In this document: one piece after another, positions 27,678 through 35,736 of the stretch | Position numbering within the stretch: the first letter of the stretch is position 1 | How the letters are laid out: each line of letters opens with the position of its first letter | Source: Pigmentiphaga aceris | GTDB lineage: Bacteria > Pseudomonadota > Gammaproteobacteria > Burkholderiales > Burkholderiaceae_B | Reading direction: 5' to 3' | Length of the DNA stretch: 64,000 nucleotides | Assembly: GCF_008119665.1 (NCBI RefSeq) | Contig: NZ_CP043046.1 | Location: forward strand, 5,766,001 to 5,830,000 | The notes under the pieces: generated by a model | Told to the model about the DNA's origin: nothing | What the model saw: the letters and a program-made list of their open reading frames with translations, nothing else | Databases searched by the model: none | Translations under genes and position numbers: made by a program

Positions 27678-27824
27678 CAGGCGCAGGCCCGTCTCGTCAC
27701 CTAACATCACCTCACGCTGATGCATGGTTGCCGTGGCGGGTGCACAGGACGGTCTTGCGCGGTCTAGATCAACGACGACGCCACATCGACGCCATCGACA
27801 CACGTCGAGCCACACCGCGACCAA

Positions 27825-28829
27825 TTACTTGCGCAGATCTGCCAGCGTCTTCTGCACACGTTCGACCACGTCCGGGCCGATGGTTGCCTTGTGTTTGTCA
27901 TATACCACTTGCGCCTTGCTCAGCATGCGCTTGTGCTCTTCCGGCGAGATCTCGTTGACTTGCAGGCCAGCTGCCTTGATCTTGGCCAGCGACTGCTGCG
28001 ACAACGCACGAATGACCTTGCGCTCTTCGTCACGGCCCTTCACGGCGCACTCGCTCAACGCAGCTTTTTCTTCCGCGCTGTAGGTGTTCCAGATGGGCTT
28101 GGAGAACAGCACCAGGAATGGCGTGTAGGCGTGGTTGGTGACCGAGATGTACTTCTGCACTTCGTAGAACTTCGACGTGTCGATCGTCACGAAGGGATTT
28201 TCCTGCGCGTCGATGGCCTTGGTTTCCAGGCCCGAGAAGATTTCACCGAAGGCCATGGGCGTGGCGTTCGCGCCCATGTTCTTGAAGGTGTCCAGGAAGA
28301 TGTTGTTCTGCATCACCCGGATCTTCATGCCGTCGAAGTCTTCCCACTTCGCCACCGGCTTCTTGGAATTGCTCAGGTTGCGGAAGCCGTTTTCCCAGTA
28401 GGCCAGATTCACCAGTCCGACTGCGTCGAGCTTTTCATTGATGAACTTGCCGAAGTCGCCGTCCACCACCGCGTCGGCTTCTTTTTCGTTGGCGAACAGG
28501 AAGGGCAGATCGAACACACCCAGCGCTGGTACCAGGCCCACCAGCGGCGAGGACGAGGTGATCACCGCTTCCTGCACGCCGGAACGCAGGGCTTGTGTGG
28601 CCTGCAGGTCATCGCCCAGCGCGCTGCTCCAGAAGGCGGTGATCTTCATCTTGCCGCCGGACTTTTCCTGCACGCAGGCGTCGAATGTTTTCACACCATT
28701 GCCCACTGGGTGGGTCTGAGCCAGGCCGTTGGACAGGCGGATGTTGCGGGTCTTGAATTCCGCGTTGGCGGACATCGCGACGCTCATGCCGAGCAGCGCG
28801 ACCATGCTTGCGAGTAGGGTCTTTTTCAT
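27825..28829 (-). CDS. TRAP transporter substrate-binding protein, DctP type
   Basis: 334 residues with a Sec signal (cleavage after SANA, about residue 23). Mature features of DctP: NGLAQTHPVGNGVKTFDACVQEKSGGKMKI, FDLPFLFANEKEADAVVDG, NGFRNLSNSKKPVAKWEDFDGMKIRVMQN, the carboxylate-binding Arg within KIRVMQNNIFLDTF, and GLETKAIDAQENPFVTIDTSKFYEVQKYISVTNH-like segments. It captures an organic or sugar acid in the periplasm. It is the last gene of the unit and is followed by a strong terminator. Confidence 0.95.
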   Translation of the reverse strand: MKKTLLASMVALLGMSVAMSANAEFKTRNIRLSNGLAQTHPVGNGVKTFDACVQEKSGGKMKITAFWSSALGDDLQATQALRSGVQEAVITSSSPLVGLVPALGVFDLPFLFANEKEADAVVDGDFGKFINEKLDAVGLVNLAYWENGFRNLSNSKKPVAKWEDFDGMKIRVMQNNIFLDTFKNMGANATPMAFGEIFSGLETKAIDAQENPFVTIDTSKFYEVQKYISVTNHAYTPFLVLFSKPIWNTYSAEEKAALSECAVKGRDEERKVIRALSQQSLAKIKAAGLQVNEISPEEHKRMLSKAQVVYDKHKATIGPDVVERVQKTLADLRK

Positions 28830-28927
28830 GGGTATCTCCGTGATCTTTTATAGGTATGGAAAGAGTGCGCCCTGCCCCTGCAGGGCGCGGTAGATCAGAG
28901 CAATACAGTCAATGCAATACGGTCAGA

Positions 28928-30205
28928 TCAATACAGCCACTTCAGCGGCACCAGAACCAGCTCCGGGAACGCAACCAGCAGGAACAGCACGACCACTTGC
29001 GACAAGAGGAACGGCCATACCCCAACCGTCACCTTGCCCAGCGGAATCTTGGCCACGCCGCTGACCACGTTCAGCACCACGCCCACCGGCGGCGTCAGCA
29101 ACCCGATGCAGTTGTTCATGATGAACAGCACACCGAAGTACACTGGGTCGATGCCTGCCTTGATGATGATGGGCATCAGCACCGGGGTCAGGATCAGGAT
29201 GGTCGGTGCCAGGTCCAGCGCCGTGCCCACGATCAGCACCAGCACCATGATTGCCAGCATCAGCAGCTTCGGACGCTCGATCAGCGGTTCGATCATCTCG
29301 CCGAGTTCTGCCGGGATGTTGGCGGCGGTGATCAGCCATGCCGATACCAGCGCAGCAGACACCAGGAACATCACCACGGCGGTGGTCTTGGCAGCACGCA
29401 GCAACACGCCGTACAGACTCTTTACGGTCAGTTCGCGGTACACGAACATGCCCACCAGCAGCGCGTACATGGCGGCCACCACAGCGGCTTCCGTCGGCGT
29501 GACTACACCCATGCGGATACCGCCCAGAATGATCACCGGCATGCCCAGCGCCCAGGCAGCGTTGCCCGTGGCCTTCAGACGTGCCTTCATGCTCTGACGC
29601 GGCAGGGGCTGGATGTTGGATGTGCGGATCACCCAGTACCAGGCCACCAACAGTGCCACCGCCATCATCAGGCCGGGTGCGATGCCGGCCATGAACAGCT
29701 TGCTGATCGATACGTTGGCGGCCACGCCGAAGATGATGAAGGCCAGCGACGGCGGCAACACCGGCGCGATGATGCCGCCAGCGGCCATCAGGCCGGCCGC
29801 ACGCGGCACGTTGTAGCCGGCACGCGCCATCATCGGGATCAGAATGGACGCAAGCGCAGCGGTATCGGCAGCCGCCGAACCCGACAGACTGGCCATGATC
29901 ACCGCAGCCAGAATGGCCACGATGCCCAGGCCACCACGGATGTGACCCACACATGCCAGGGCGAAGTCGATGATGCGCTTGGACAGACCGCCCGAGTTCA
30001 TCAGTTCGCCTGCGAGCAGGAAGAACGGAATCGCCAGCAGCGTGAAGGTGTCGGCACCCTTGATCATGTTCTGCGCAACGATCTGCGTGTTGAACATGTC
30101 CATGTAGCCCATCAGGACCACACCGCAGAACATCAGCGCAAACGCCACCGGCACGCCAATCGCCATGGCCCCCAGCAGGGACGTGATAAAGACGAGCAGC
30201 GTCAT
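28928..30205 (-). CDS. TRAP transporter large permease, DctM type
   Basis: 425 residues, about 12 membrane helices. DctM-family marks: GVPVAFALMFCGVVLMG near 18-34, PFFLLAGELMNSGGLSKRIIDFA, SLSGSAAADTAALASILIPMMARAGY (loop with the Na-coupling region) and the C-terminal NNCIGLLTPPVGVVLNVVSGVAKI. It moves solute together with sodium ions. Its start overlaps the DctQ stop by ATGA (30202-30205). A 98-bp gap separates it from the binding-protein gene. Confidence 0.96.
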   Translation of the reverse strand: MTLLVFITSLLGAMAIGVPVAFALMFCGVVLMGYMDMFNTQIVAQNMIKGADTFTLLAIPFFLLAGELMNSGGLSKRIIDFALACVGHIRGGLGIVAILAAVIMASLSGSAAADTAALASILIPMMARAGYNVPRAAGLMAAGGIIAPVLPPSLAFIIFGVAANVSISKLFMAGIAPGLMMAVALLVAWYWVIRTSNIQPLPRQSMKARLKATGNAAWALGMPVIILGGIRMGVVTPTEAAVVAAMYALLVGMFVYRELTVKSLYGVLLRAAKTTAVVMFLVSAALVSAWLITAANIPAELGEMIEPLIERPKLLMLAIMVLVLIVGTALDLAPTILILTPVLMPIIIKAGIDPVYFGVLFIMNNCIGLLTPPVGVVLNVVSGVAKIPLGKVTVGVWPFLLSQVVVLFLLVAFPELVLVPLKWLY

Positions 30206-30738
30206 TGGGTGCCCTCCCGCATCATGGCGGCAGCTTCGCCTTCACCGCAGAAGGCAGAGATTTCTTCTTCCGTCGTGCGACCCGTGATGACACGGATGAC
30301 ACGTTCAATCGCGATCAGGCAGATACCGCCGCCGCTGAACAGCCCCACGCCATAGACCCAGCCCATCGACAGTCCGGTAACCGGTGCCGCCATGCTGATG
30401 TTGATGTCGAGCTGTTGCCAGGTGCCCCAGAAGAACACCGCTGCGCAACCCGCCACGATGACGTTGCTGATGCCCATGCAGATCAGGCGGCCCCTGCGCG
30501 ACAGGCGTTGCACGAAGGTCTCGATGCCCAGGTGCGAATACTCACGAAAGGCGATCACGGCACCGATGAAACTCAGCCACACGAAGAAGAACCGTGCGAG
30601 TTCTTCAGAGACCGCAATGCCGCTGTTGAATCCGTAACGCAACACCACATTGCCGAAGACCATCACCACCATGCCGGCGAGCGCGACAACGATCAGCCCC
30701 TCCAGCACGCGGTAGAACAAATTGATGGCAGCTTGCAT
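30202..30738 (-). CDS. TRAP transporter small permease, DctQ type
   Basis: 178 residues, four membrane helices. Typical marks: NVVLRYGFNSGIAVSEELARFFFVWLSFIGAVIAFREYSHLGIE, with the E-E-L-A-R-F-F-F-V-W core. It forms the transporter together with the DctM subunit, whose gene overlaps its stop. It lies 54 bp downstream of the FAH-family dehydratase gene. Confidence 0.95.
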   Translation of the reverse strand: MQAAINLFYRVLEGLIVVALAGMVVMVFGNVVLRYGFNSGIAVSEELARFFFVWLSFIGAVIAFREYSHLGIETFVQRLSRRGRLICMGISNVIVAGCAAVFFWGTWQQLDINISMAAPVTGLSMGWVYGVGLFSGGGICLIAIERVIRVITGRTTEEEISAFCGEGEAAAMMREGTQ

Positions 30739-30792
30739 GAATGCTCACTCCTTGTTCTCGAATGCGGGCCCAAGGCCCGCCACGGGGTTGAC

Positions 30793-32046
30793 TCAGGCGT
30801 TCGCAGACGAGCTGCTGAACGCGCCGCGTTTGGCCAGGTTCTGGAACAAGGCGCTCAGGCCGAACTGCCAAGGCGGGCAGGCGTCCGAACGATCCACCAC
30901 ATTGACCAGACGGCCCAGCAAGGGCGAGCTGATCTCGACCCGGTCACCGATCTCGTGCGTGAAGCCTTGCCCCACCCCGCGCCGGTCTTTCACCGGTGCG
31001 AACATGGTGCCCAGGAACAGCAGCGCGCCGTCGGGGTATTGGTGATTGCGGTTCAGCAGCTGGCCCGCCAGGCTTTCCGGCGAGCGGCTGATGGCGGCCA
31101 TGGGGCTGACACCCGTCATCTCGAAACCGTCGGTGCCAACCACCGACAGCGAGACTTCGACCTGCTTGAGCTGTTCGATGGTGAAGTTCGCATCGAACAG
31201 TCGGATGAACGGACCGATCGAGCAGGACGCGTTGTTGTCCTTGGCCTTGCCCAGCAGCAGGGCCGAGCGGCCTTCAACGTCGCGCAGGTTCACATCATTG
31301 CCTAGCGTGGCACCCACGATCTGGCCGTCGGAACGGACCGACAGCACCACTTCCGGCTCGGGGTTGTTCCACTGCGACATGGGGTGGATGCCGACACGGG
31401 CACCCACGCCCACCGACGACATGGGCTGCGACTTGGTGAAGATCTCGGCGTCGGGACCAATGCCCACTTCCAGGTATTGCGACCACAGGCCCAGGTCCTG
31501 CAACAGACGCTTGACCTCGGCAGCTTTGGCCGAACCGGCCTCGATGCCACGCAGGTTGTCGCCCAGCACCGGGGCCAACTGCTTGCGCACATCCAGCGCA
31601 CGCGTTGGATCGCCCTTGGCCTGCTCTTCGATCACGCGTTCCAGCATGCTGTCGGCAAAGGTCACGCCAGCGGCCTTGACGGCCTGCAGGTCGGCGGGCG
31701 GCAACAAGGTACCGCTGCGACCGCTCAGGTAGTCATCGACCGAACCGATGTCCGGGTGTTCCGACGGCGTTGCCACCCGCGCGGCCAGGTCGCTGCGTTC
31801 GATCACGCCCGACAAGGTCGGCGACAGCGCGGACAGGTCATAGACCCGGTCGCCGGCCACCAGCACCGGGCACGGGCCACCGGCGGCGTCAGACCACACA
31901 CGGCCCAGCAGGCGCGCCTGTGCGGCGTCCTGGGGCAGGATATCGGCCGCAGTCAGGTTGGCGATGTCATCGCGGAAAATACCAGCGGTACGGCCGGCGG
32001 CATCGGCATGCGTCGTGGCCGATTGCGGGGTGGTGCTTTGTGGCAT
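30793..32046 (-). CDS. FAH-family 2-keto-3-deoxy-sugar-acid dehydratase (XylX-like)
   Basis: 417 residues, longer than the simple FAH hydrolases and matching the XylX/2-keto-3-deoxy-D-arabinonate dehydratase group. Residues about 195-380 form the FAH fold with metal ligands in the segment GPDAEIFTKSQPMSSVG, NPEPEVVLSVRSDG (Glu ligands) and GNDVNLRDVEGRSALLLGKAKDNNASCSIGPFI. The reaction would convert 2-keto-3-deoxy-pentonate into 2-oxoglutarate semialdehyde. The IlvD/EDD dehydratase at 35737 would supply that substrate and the TRAP genes downstream the starting sugar acid. First gene of the TRAP unit. The exact pentonate is unknown. Confidence 0.85.
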   Translation of the reverse strand: MPQSTTPQSATTHADAAGRTAGIFRDDIANLTAADILPQDAAQARLLGRVWSDAAGGPCPVLVAGDRVYDLSALSPTLSGVIERSDLAARVATPSEHPDIGSVDDYLSGRSGTLLPPADLQAVKAAGVTFADSMLERVIEEQAKGDPTRALDVRKQLAPVLGDNLRGIEAGSAKAAEVKRLLQDLGLWSQYLEVGIGPDAEIFTKSQPMSSVGVGARVGIHPMSQWNNPEPEVVLSVRSDGQIVGATLGNDVNLRDVEGRSALLLGKAKDNNASCSIGPFIRLFDANFTIEQLKQVEVSLSVVGTDGFEMTGVSPMAAISRSPESLAGQLLNRNHQYPDGALLFLGTMFAPVKDRRGVGQGFTHEIGDRVEISSPLLGRLVNVVDRSDACPPWQFGLSALFQNLAKRGAFSSSSANA

Positions 32047-32077
32047 GACGCCATCTCCTGTGGTGTATTCGTTTGCA

Positions 32078-32093
32078 CGTATCTGTCGATACG
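32078..32093. promoter_or_regulatory. Inverted repeat upstream of the FAH-family gene
   Basis: CGTATC-TGTC-GATACG, 6-bp arms with a 4-bp centre, 32 bp upstream of the ATG at 32046, in the gap between this gene and the GntR gene. Candidate operator; it does not match the FadR-type consensus. Confidence 0.4.
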
Positions 32094-32165
32094 CACGCGC
32101 AGGCTTGTTTGCCGTGTTTTGCCGTGTTTTTTTGCGGTCTGCCGGCAGCCTTTTGCGCGCGGGTT

Positions 32166-32891
32166 TCAGTGTTCGTCGTACTCCTCGCCATCGAAGGCCA
32201 GGCCGAGCCGTGAGGCCGCGCCGCGGATGTGCGCACGCATGGCGGCGCGGGCACCGCGCACGTCCCGGGCGGCGACTGCATCGCGAATGGCACGGTGTTC
32301 GGCAATCGTGATCTCGACGATCTGCTCAAGCTCGGTACGCTCGCGCGCCAGGTCGATGGTGGCGCTGATGCGACCCGCCACGAAACCCAGGATCATCGTG
32401 AAATATTCGTTGTGCGTGGCCACGGCCAGCGCATGATGAAACGCCAGGTCGGCAACGATGCCGTCACGCGTCCATTTGTCGATGCCGGTCATGCGGTCGA
32501 GCGCGGCATCCAGTGCAGCCAGTTCTTCAGCCGTGTGATGACGCGCCGCCAAGCCTGCGGCCTCGACTTCCAGTGGCGCACGCAGCTGGAACAGCCCGCG
32601 AAACGCATCGTGGCTGGCAAGCGCTTCGTCTTCGATGCGGATCGACCGGCGACGGTCGGCATCCACCACAAACGCGCCAATGCCTTGCCGCGATTCCACG
32701 ATGCCCTCGTTACGCAGCTGGGCAATCGCCTCGCGCACGACCGTGCGGCTTACGCCAAAGCTCTTGGCAAGCGCGTGCTCGGTCGGAAGCCGATCACCGG
32801 GCACAAGCCGCCCTTCGGTGATCTCGCGGCCGATCTGCATGGCGATCTGCGTCGGCAACTGGTCGGCGCGCTGGAGTTGATTGAAAGGCAT
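32166..32891 (-). CDS. GntR-family regulator, FadR (FCD) subfamily
   Basis: 241 residues. N-terminal winged helix 14-80: IAMQIGREITEGRLVPGDRLPTEHALAKSFGVSRTVVREAIAQLRNEGIVESRQGIGAFV. The C-terminal FCD helical domain has metal-binding type residues: RLFQLRAPLEVEAAGLAARH-like helix, DLAFHHALAVATHNEYF and EHRAIRDAVAARDVRGARAAMRAHI. FCD regulators sense sugar acids and other carboxylates, usually as repressors. It sits between the dehydratase/TRAP unit and the FAD-dehydrogenase gene, and sites of FadR-type consensus lie in the divergent region 34395-34506. Confidence 0.94.
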   Translation of the reverse strand: MPFNQLQRADQLPTQIAMQIGREITEGRLVPGDRLPTEHALAKSFGVSRTVVREAIAQLRNEGIVESRQGIGAFVVDADRRRSIRIEDEALASHDAFRGLFQLRAPLEVEAAGLAARHHTAEELAALDAALDRMTGIDKWTRDGIVADLAFHHALAVATHNEYFTMILGFVAGRISATIDLARERTELEQIVEITIAEHRAIRDAVAARDVRGARAAMRAHIRGAASRLGLAFDGEEYDEH

Positions 32892-32921
32892 GAGTAGTGG
32901 CGGGAAGCTGAGAGAAGGCCG

Positions 32922-34355
32922 TCAGTCTGCCAGGACTTGGCAGCCGGGATTCATGCGACCTTCCGGGTCGATGGCCTTGCGAATTGCCACCAGCAGCGCC
33001 TTGTGCGCAGGTGCCAGCTTCTGTTCGAACTCAGGTCGCTTCAGGCGACCAATGCCGTGCTCAGCGCTGATGCTGCCCTGGTATTCATAGACCAGCTCGT
33101 TGATCAGATTCTTGCCCACATACAGAATGCGCTGACGCTCTGCGATATCGGCGCTGGCCGGTGGCAATACGTTGATGTGCGCATTGCCGTCGCCCACATG
33201 ACCGTAAGCAATCGACAAGCTGTCCGGGAAAGCCTGCTTCAGCACAAACAGTGTGCGTTCAACAAATTCCGCCATCGTCGACAGCGACACCGACACATCG
33301 GTACGCAGATGCACGCCACGCATGGCCTGGCCTTCGTTCATGCCTTCGCGGAAGCGCCACAGATTGATGCCCTGCGCCCGCGATGCAGCCACCACCCCGT
33401 CTTGCACCATGCCGTCTTCCAGCACGTTTTCCAGGAACTGGTCGAGCAAGGTCTTGATGTCGACCAGGCCCGAGCCAGACACTTCCATCAGCACGTAGGC
33501 GGGGTAGTCGCCGGCAATCGGCATCTTCAGATCGGGCTGGGCTTCGATGGCCAGCATGAAGGCTTCAGGCGGCATGAACTCAAAGGCCGTCATCAGGTCG
33601 CAGCAGTCACGACGCGCGCGGCGATACAACGCAATGGCGTCGTGCAAGGAAGCCACGCCAAGCAAGGCAGTTTCCACTTGGGTCGGGCGCGGCAGCAGCT
33701 TCAGCGCCACGGCGGTGACGATGCCCAACGTGCCTTCGGCACCGATGAACAACTGTCGCAGGCTGATGCCACGGTTGTCCTTGCGCAAGGTGGTCAGGCC
33801 ATCCCAGATGCTGCCGTCGGGCAACACCACTTCCAGCCCCAGCACCAGTTCGCGGGTCATGCCGTAGCGAAGCACGTTGATGCCGCCGGCATTGGTGCCC
33901 ACGCTGCCGCCGATCTGCGCTGACCCTTCCGCGCCGAATCCCAAGGGGAACAACATGCCGTGCGCGTCGACTGCTTCCTTGATGTTGGCAACGATGCAAC
34001 CAGCCTCGACCACGGCAGAGAAATCATCTTCATCGATGCGGCGAACGCGATTCATGCGTTCCAGGCTGATGATGACCTGATGGTCCGGCTGATCGGGAAT
34101 GCCGCCCAGCACCAGACCGGTATTGCCACCTTGCGGCACGACCGCCAGGCCCAGTTCGGCACAAGCACGCATGGCCTTGGAAACGTCTTCGGTACTGCGC
34201 GGGCGAATCACCGCCACCGTGCCGCTTGCCACGTCACCGTGCCAGTCGCGGCAATAGCGCGCCTGGTCGGCCGGGTCCGTCAGGACGGCGTCTTGCCCGA
34301 GGCGCTCGACAAGCGCCGCGCGGGCCTGCAAGACGGTGTTCAACACAGCATTCAT
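32922..34355 (-). CDS. FAD-linked D-2-hydroxyacid dehydrogenase (GlcD/LDHD type), copy 2
   Basis: 477 residues from the ATG at 34353-34355, with AAGGA 10 bp before; in-frame ATGs at 34364 and 34379 are alternatives. FAD domain: RPRSTEDVSKAMRACAEL, PQGGNTGLVLGGIP, IGGSVGTNAGGINVLRYGMTRELVLGLEVVLPDG. Cap and C-terminus: AYGHVGDGNAHINV, SAEHGIGRLKR, DPEGRMNPGCQVL. It should oxidise a D-2-hydroxyacid, giving electrons to a flavoprotein or quinone acceptor. It starts the minus-strand unit of the sugar-acid locus, directly before the GntR gene. Related to the gene at 12840-14261 but clearly diverged. Confidence 0.92.
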   Translation of the reverse strand: MNAVLNTVLQARAALVERLGQDAVLTDPADQARYCRDWHGDVASGTVAVIRPRSTEDVSKAMRACAELGLAVVPQGGNTGLVLGGIPDQPDHQVIISLERMNRVRRIDEDDFSAVVEAGCIVANIKEAVDAHGMLFPLGFGAEGSAQIGGSVGTNAGGINVLRYGMTRELVLGLEVVLPDGSIWDGLTTLRKDNRGISLRQLFIGAEGTLGIVTAVALKLLPRPTQVETALLGVASLHDAIALYRRARRDCCDLMTAFEFMPPEAFMLAIEAQPDLKMPIAGDYPAYVLMEVSGSGLVDIKTLLDQFLENVLEDGMVQDGVVAASRAQGINLWRFREGMNEGQAMRGVHLRTDVSVSLSTMAEFVERTLFVLKQAFPDSLSIAYGHVGDGNAHINVLPPASADIAERQRILYVGKNLINELVYEYQGSISAEHGIGRLKRPEFEQKLAPAHKALLVAIRKAIDPEGRMNPGCQVLAD

Positions 34356-34394
34356 GGCCCGCATTCCTTGCGTCGGCATCTTCTAGAGGGATAG

Positions 34395-34506
34395 AGGTCA
34401 GACAACCGATACACCCGATGGCAGTGCCAGGTGTTCCCATCCGCTTTGTCTAGGGGAACACCCCAAACGCGCGCTGCGTAGCCCTTCACGCATAATTGTC
34501 TGACAA
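34395..34506. promoter_or_regulatory. Two FadR/GntR-type operator candidates in the divergent promoter region
   Basis: TTGTCTGACAA (34496-34506) fits the FadR-subfamily consensus TNGTNNNACNA exactly and is a perfect 5-1-5 palindrome. AGGTCAGACAA (34395-34405) fits all but the first base. They lie 40 bp before the FAD-dehydrogenase start and 132 bp before the epimerase-type start, so one regulator could control both directions. Confidence 0.6.
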
Positions 34507-34637
34507 CCTGATAATACGTCGCAGCCTGCAAAAAACTGTCCTGGGAATGACCCTAGGGCACATGAAAAGACAGGTGATACGACGTGCACCCGGGCCGCTT
34601 CTGGTTCACACCTGGCCCCTTTTCGGAGATCGACAGG

Positions 34638-35630
34638 ATGCATATCGCCATCATTGGTGCCGCAGGCATGATCGGCCGCAAGCTCGCGGAAAGACTGGTT
34701 GCCGACGGTCGCCTGGGGCACCAGGAAATCACGCAGTTCAGCCTGCTGGACGTGATTCAGGCGCAGGCACCCGCAGGCTTCAAAGGGCCGGTCGACAGCC
34801 GCGCCGCAGACTTGTCCGACCCTGCCGCGTCAGCAGCTTTGATCGATGCGCGGCCCGATGTGATCTTCCATCTGGCCGCCATCGTGTCAGGCGAAGCCGA
34901 GGCCGATTTCGACAAGGGATACCGCGTCAATCTGGATGGCACGCGATATCTGTTCGATGCAATTCGCCTGGCCAGCACCGATGGCTACAAACCGCGCGTG
35001 GTCTTCACCTCGTCAATTGCCACCTTCGGTGCTCCGCTGCCCGACCGTATCCCCGACGATTTCCACACTACGCCCTTGACCAGCTACGGCACGCAGAAAG
35101 CCATCTGCGAACTGCTCTTGTCCGACTATTCGCGACGCGGCTTCTTCGAAGGTCTGGCAATTCGCCTGCCCACGGTCTGCATTCGCCCGGGCAAGCCCAA
35201 TCTGGCTGCGTCGGGCTTCTTTTCCAGCATCGTGCGCGAACCGTTGATTGGCCAGGATGCCGTGCTGCCGGTGACCGATGGCGTGCGCCACTGGCATGTG
35301 TCGCCGCGCTCGGCAGTGGGCTTCCTGATTCACGGAGCCACCATCGATCTGGCGCAAGTCGGCCCGCGTCGCGCCTTGTCGATGCCCGGCGTCAGCGTCA
35401 CAGTGGGTGAGCAGATCGAAGCCCTTCGCCGCGTGGCGGGAGACAAAGCCGTGGCCTTGATCAAGCGTGTACCGAATGAAGACATTCAGCGCATGGTGAA
35501 CAACTGGGCACCGGGCTTCAACGCCGAACGAGCCACTGCACTGGGCTTCACGGCAGAACAGACATTCGACGAGATCATTCGCGTACATATCGAAGATGAA
35601 TTAGGTGGCAGTCTTCCCGTAGCCAGCTGA
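34638..35630 (+). CDS. denD: NAD-dependent D-erythronate-dehydrogenase-like epimerase-family enzyme
   Basis: 330 residues from the ATG at 34638 (GGAGA upstream; the frame's earlier start is unrelated sequence). Extended SDR fold: IIGAAGMIGRKLAERL (NAD-binding GxxGxxG near residue 7), ADLSDPAASAALIDARPDVIFHLAA, RVVFTSSIATFGAPLPD, and the catalytic Tyr-x-x-x-Lys in SYGTQKAICELLL. Sequence such as HTTPLTSYGTQKAICELLL and RHWHVSPRSAVGFL matches DenD proteins as I recall them, which oxidise D-erythronate to 2-keto-D-erythronate and are often found with TRAP transporters. A related C4/C5 sugar acid is possible. Confidence 0.8.
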   Translation: MHIAIIGAAGMIGRKLAERLVADGRLGHQEITQFSLLDVIQAQAPAGFKGPVDSRAADLSDPAASAALIDARPDVIFHLAAIVSGEAEADFDKGYRVNLDGTRYLFDAIRLASTDGYKPRVVFTSSIATFGAPLPDRIPDDFHTTPLTSYGTQKAICELLLSDYSRRGFFEGLAIRLPTVCIRPGKPNLAASGFFSSIVREPLIGQDAVLPVTDGVRHWHVSPRSAVGFLIHGATIDLAQVGPRRALSMPGVSVTVGEQIEALRRVAGDKAVALIKRVPNEDIQRMVNNWAPGFNAERATALGFTAEQTFDEIIRVHIEDELGGSLPVAS

Positions 35631-35736
35631 TATCAATTCATCTGCATATCCAAACACCCTGCATTTCAGAAGCCGTTCGCCAGTACCGGTCGGGACCACC
35701 CCTGATGCCTGACCCGACATTGCCAAGGACATTTGC

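Noticed and set aside
28856..30355. 499-residue plus-strand open frame
   Set aside because: Antisense to the TRAP DctM and DctQ genes; composition bias only.
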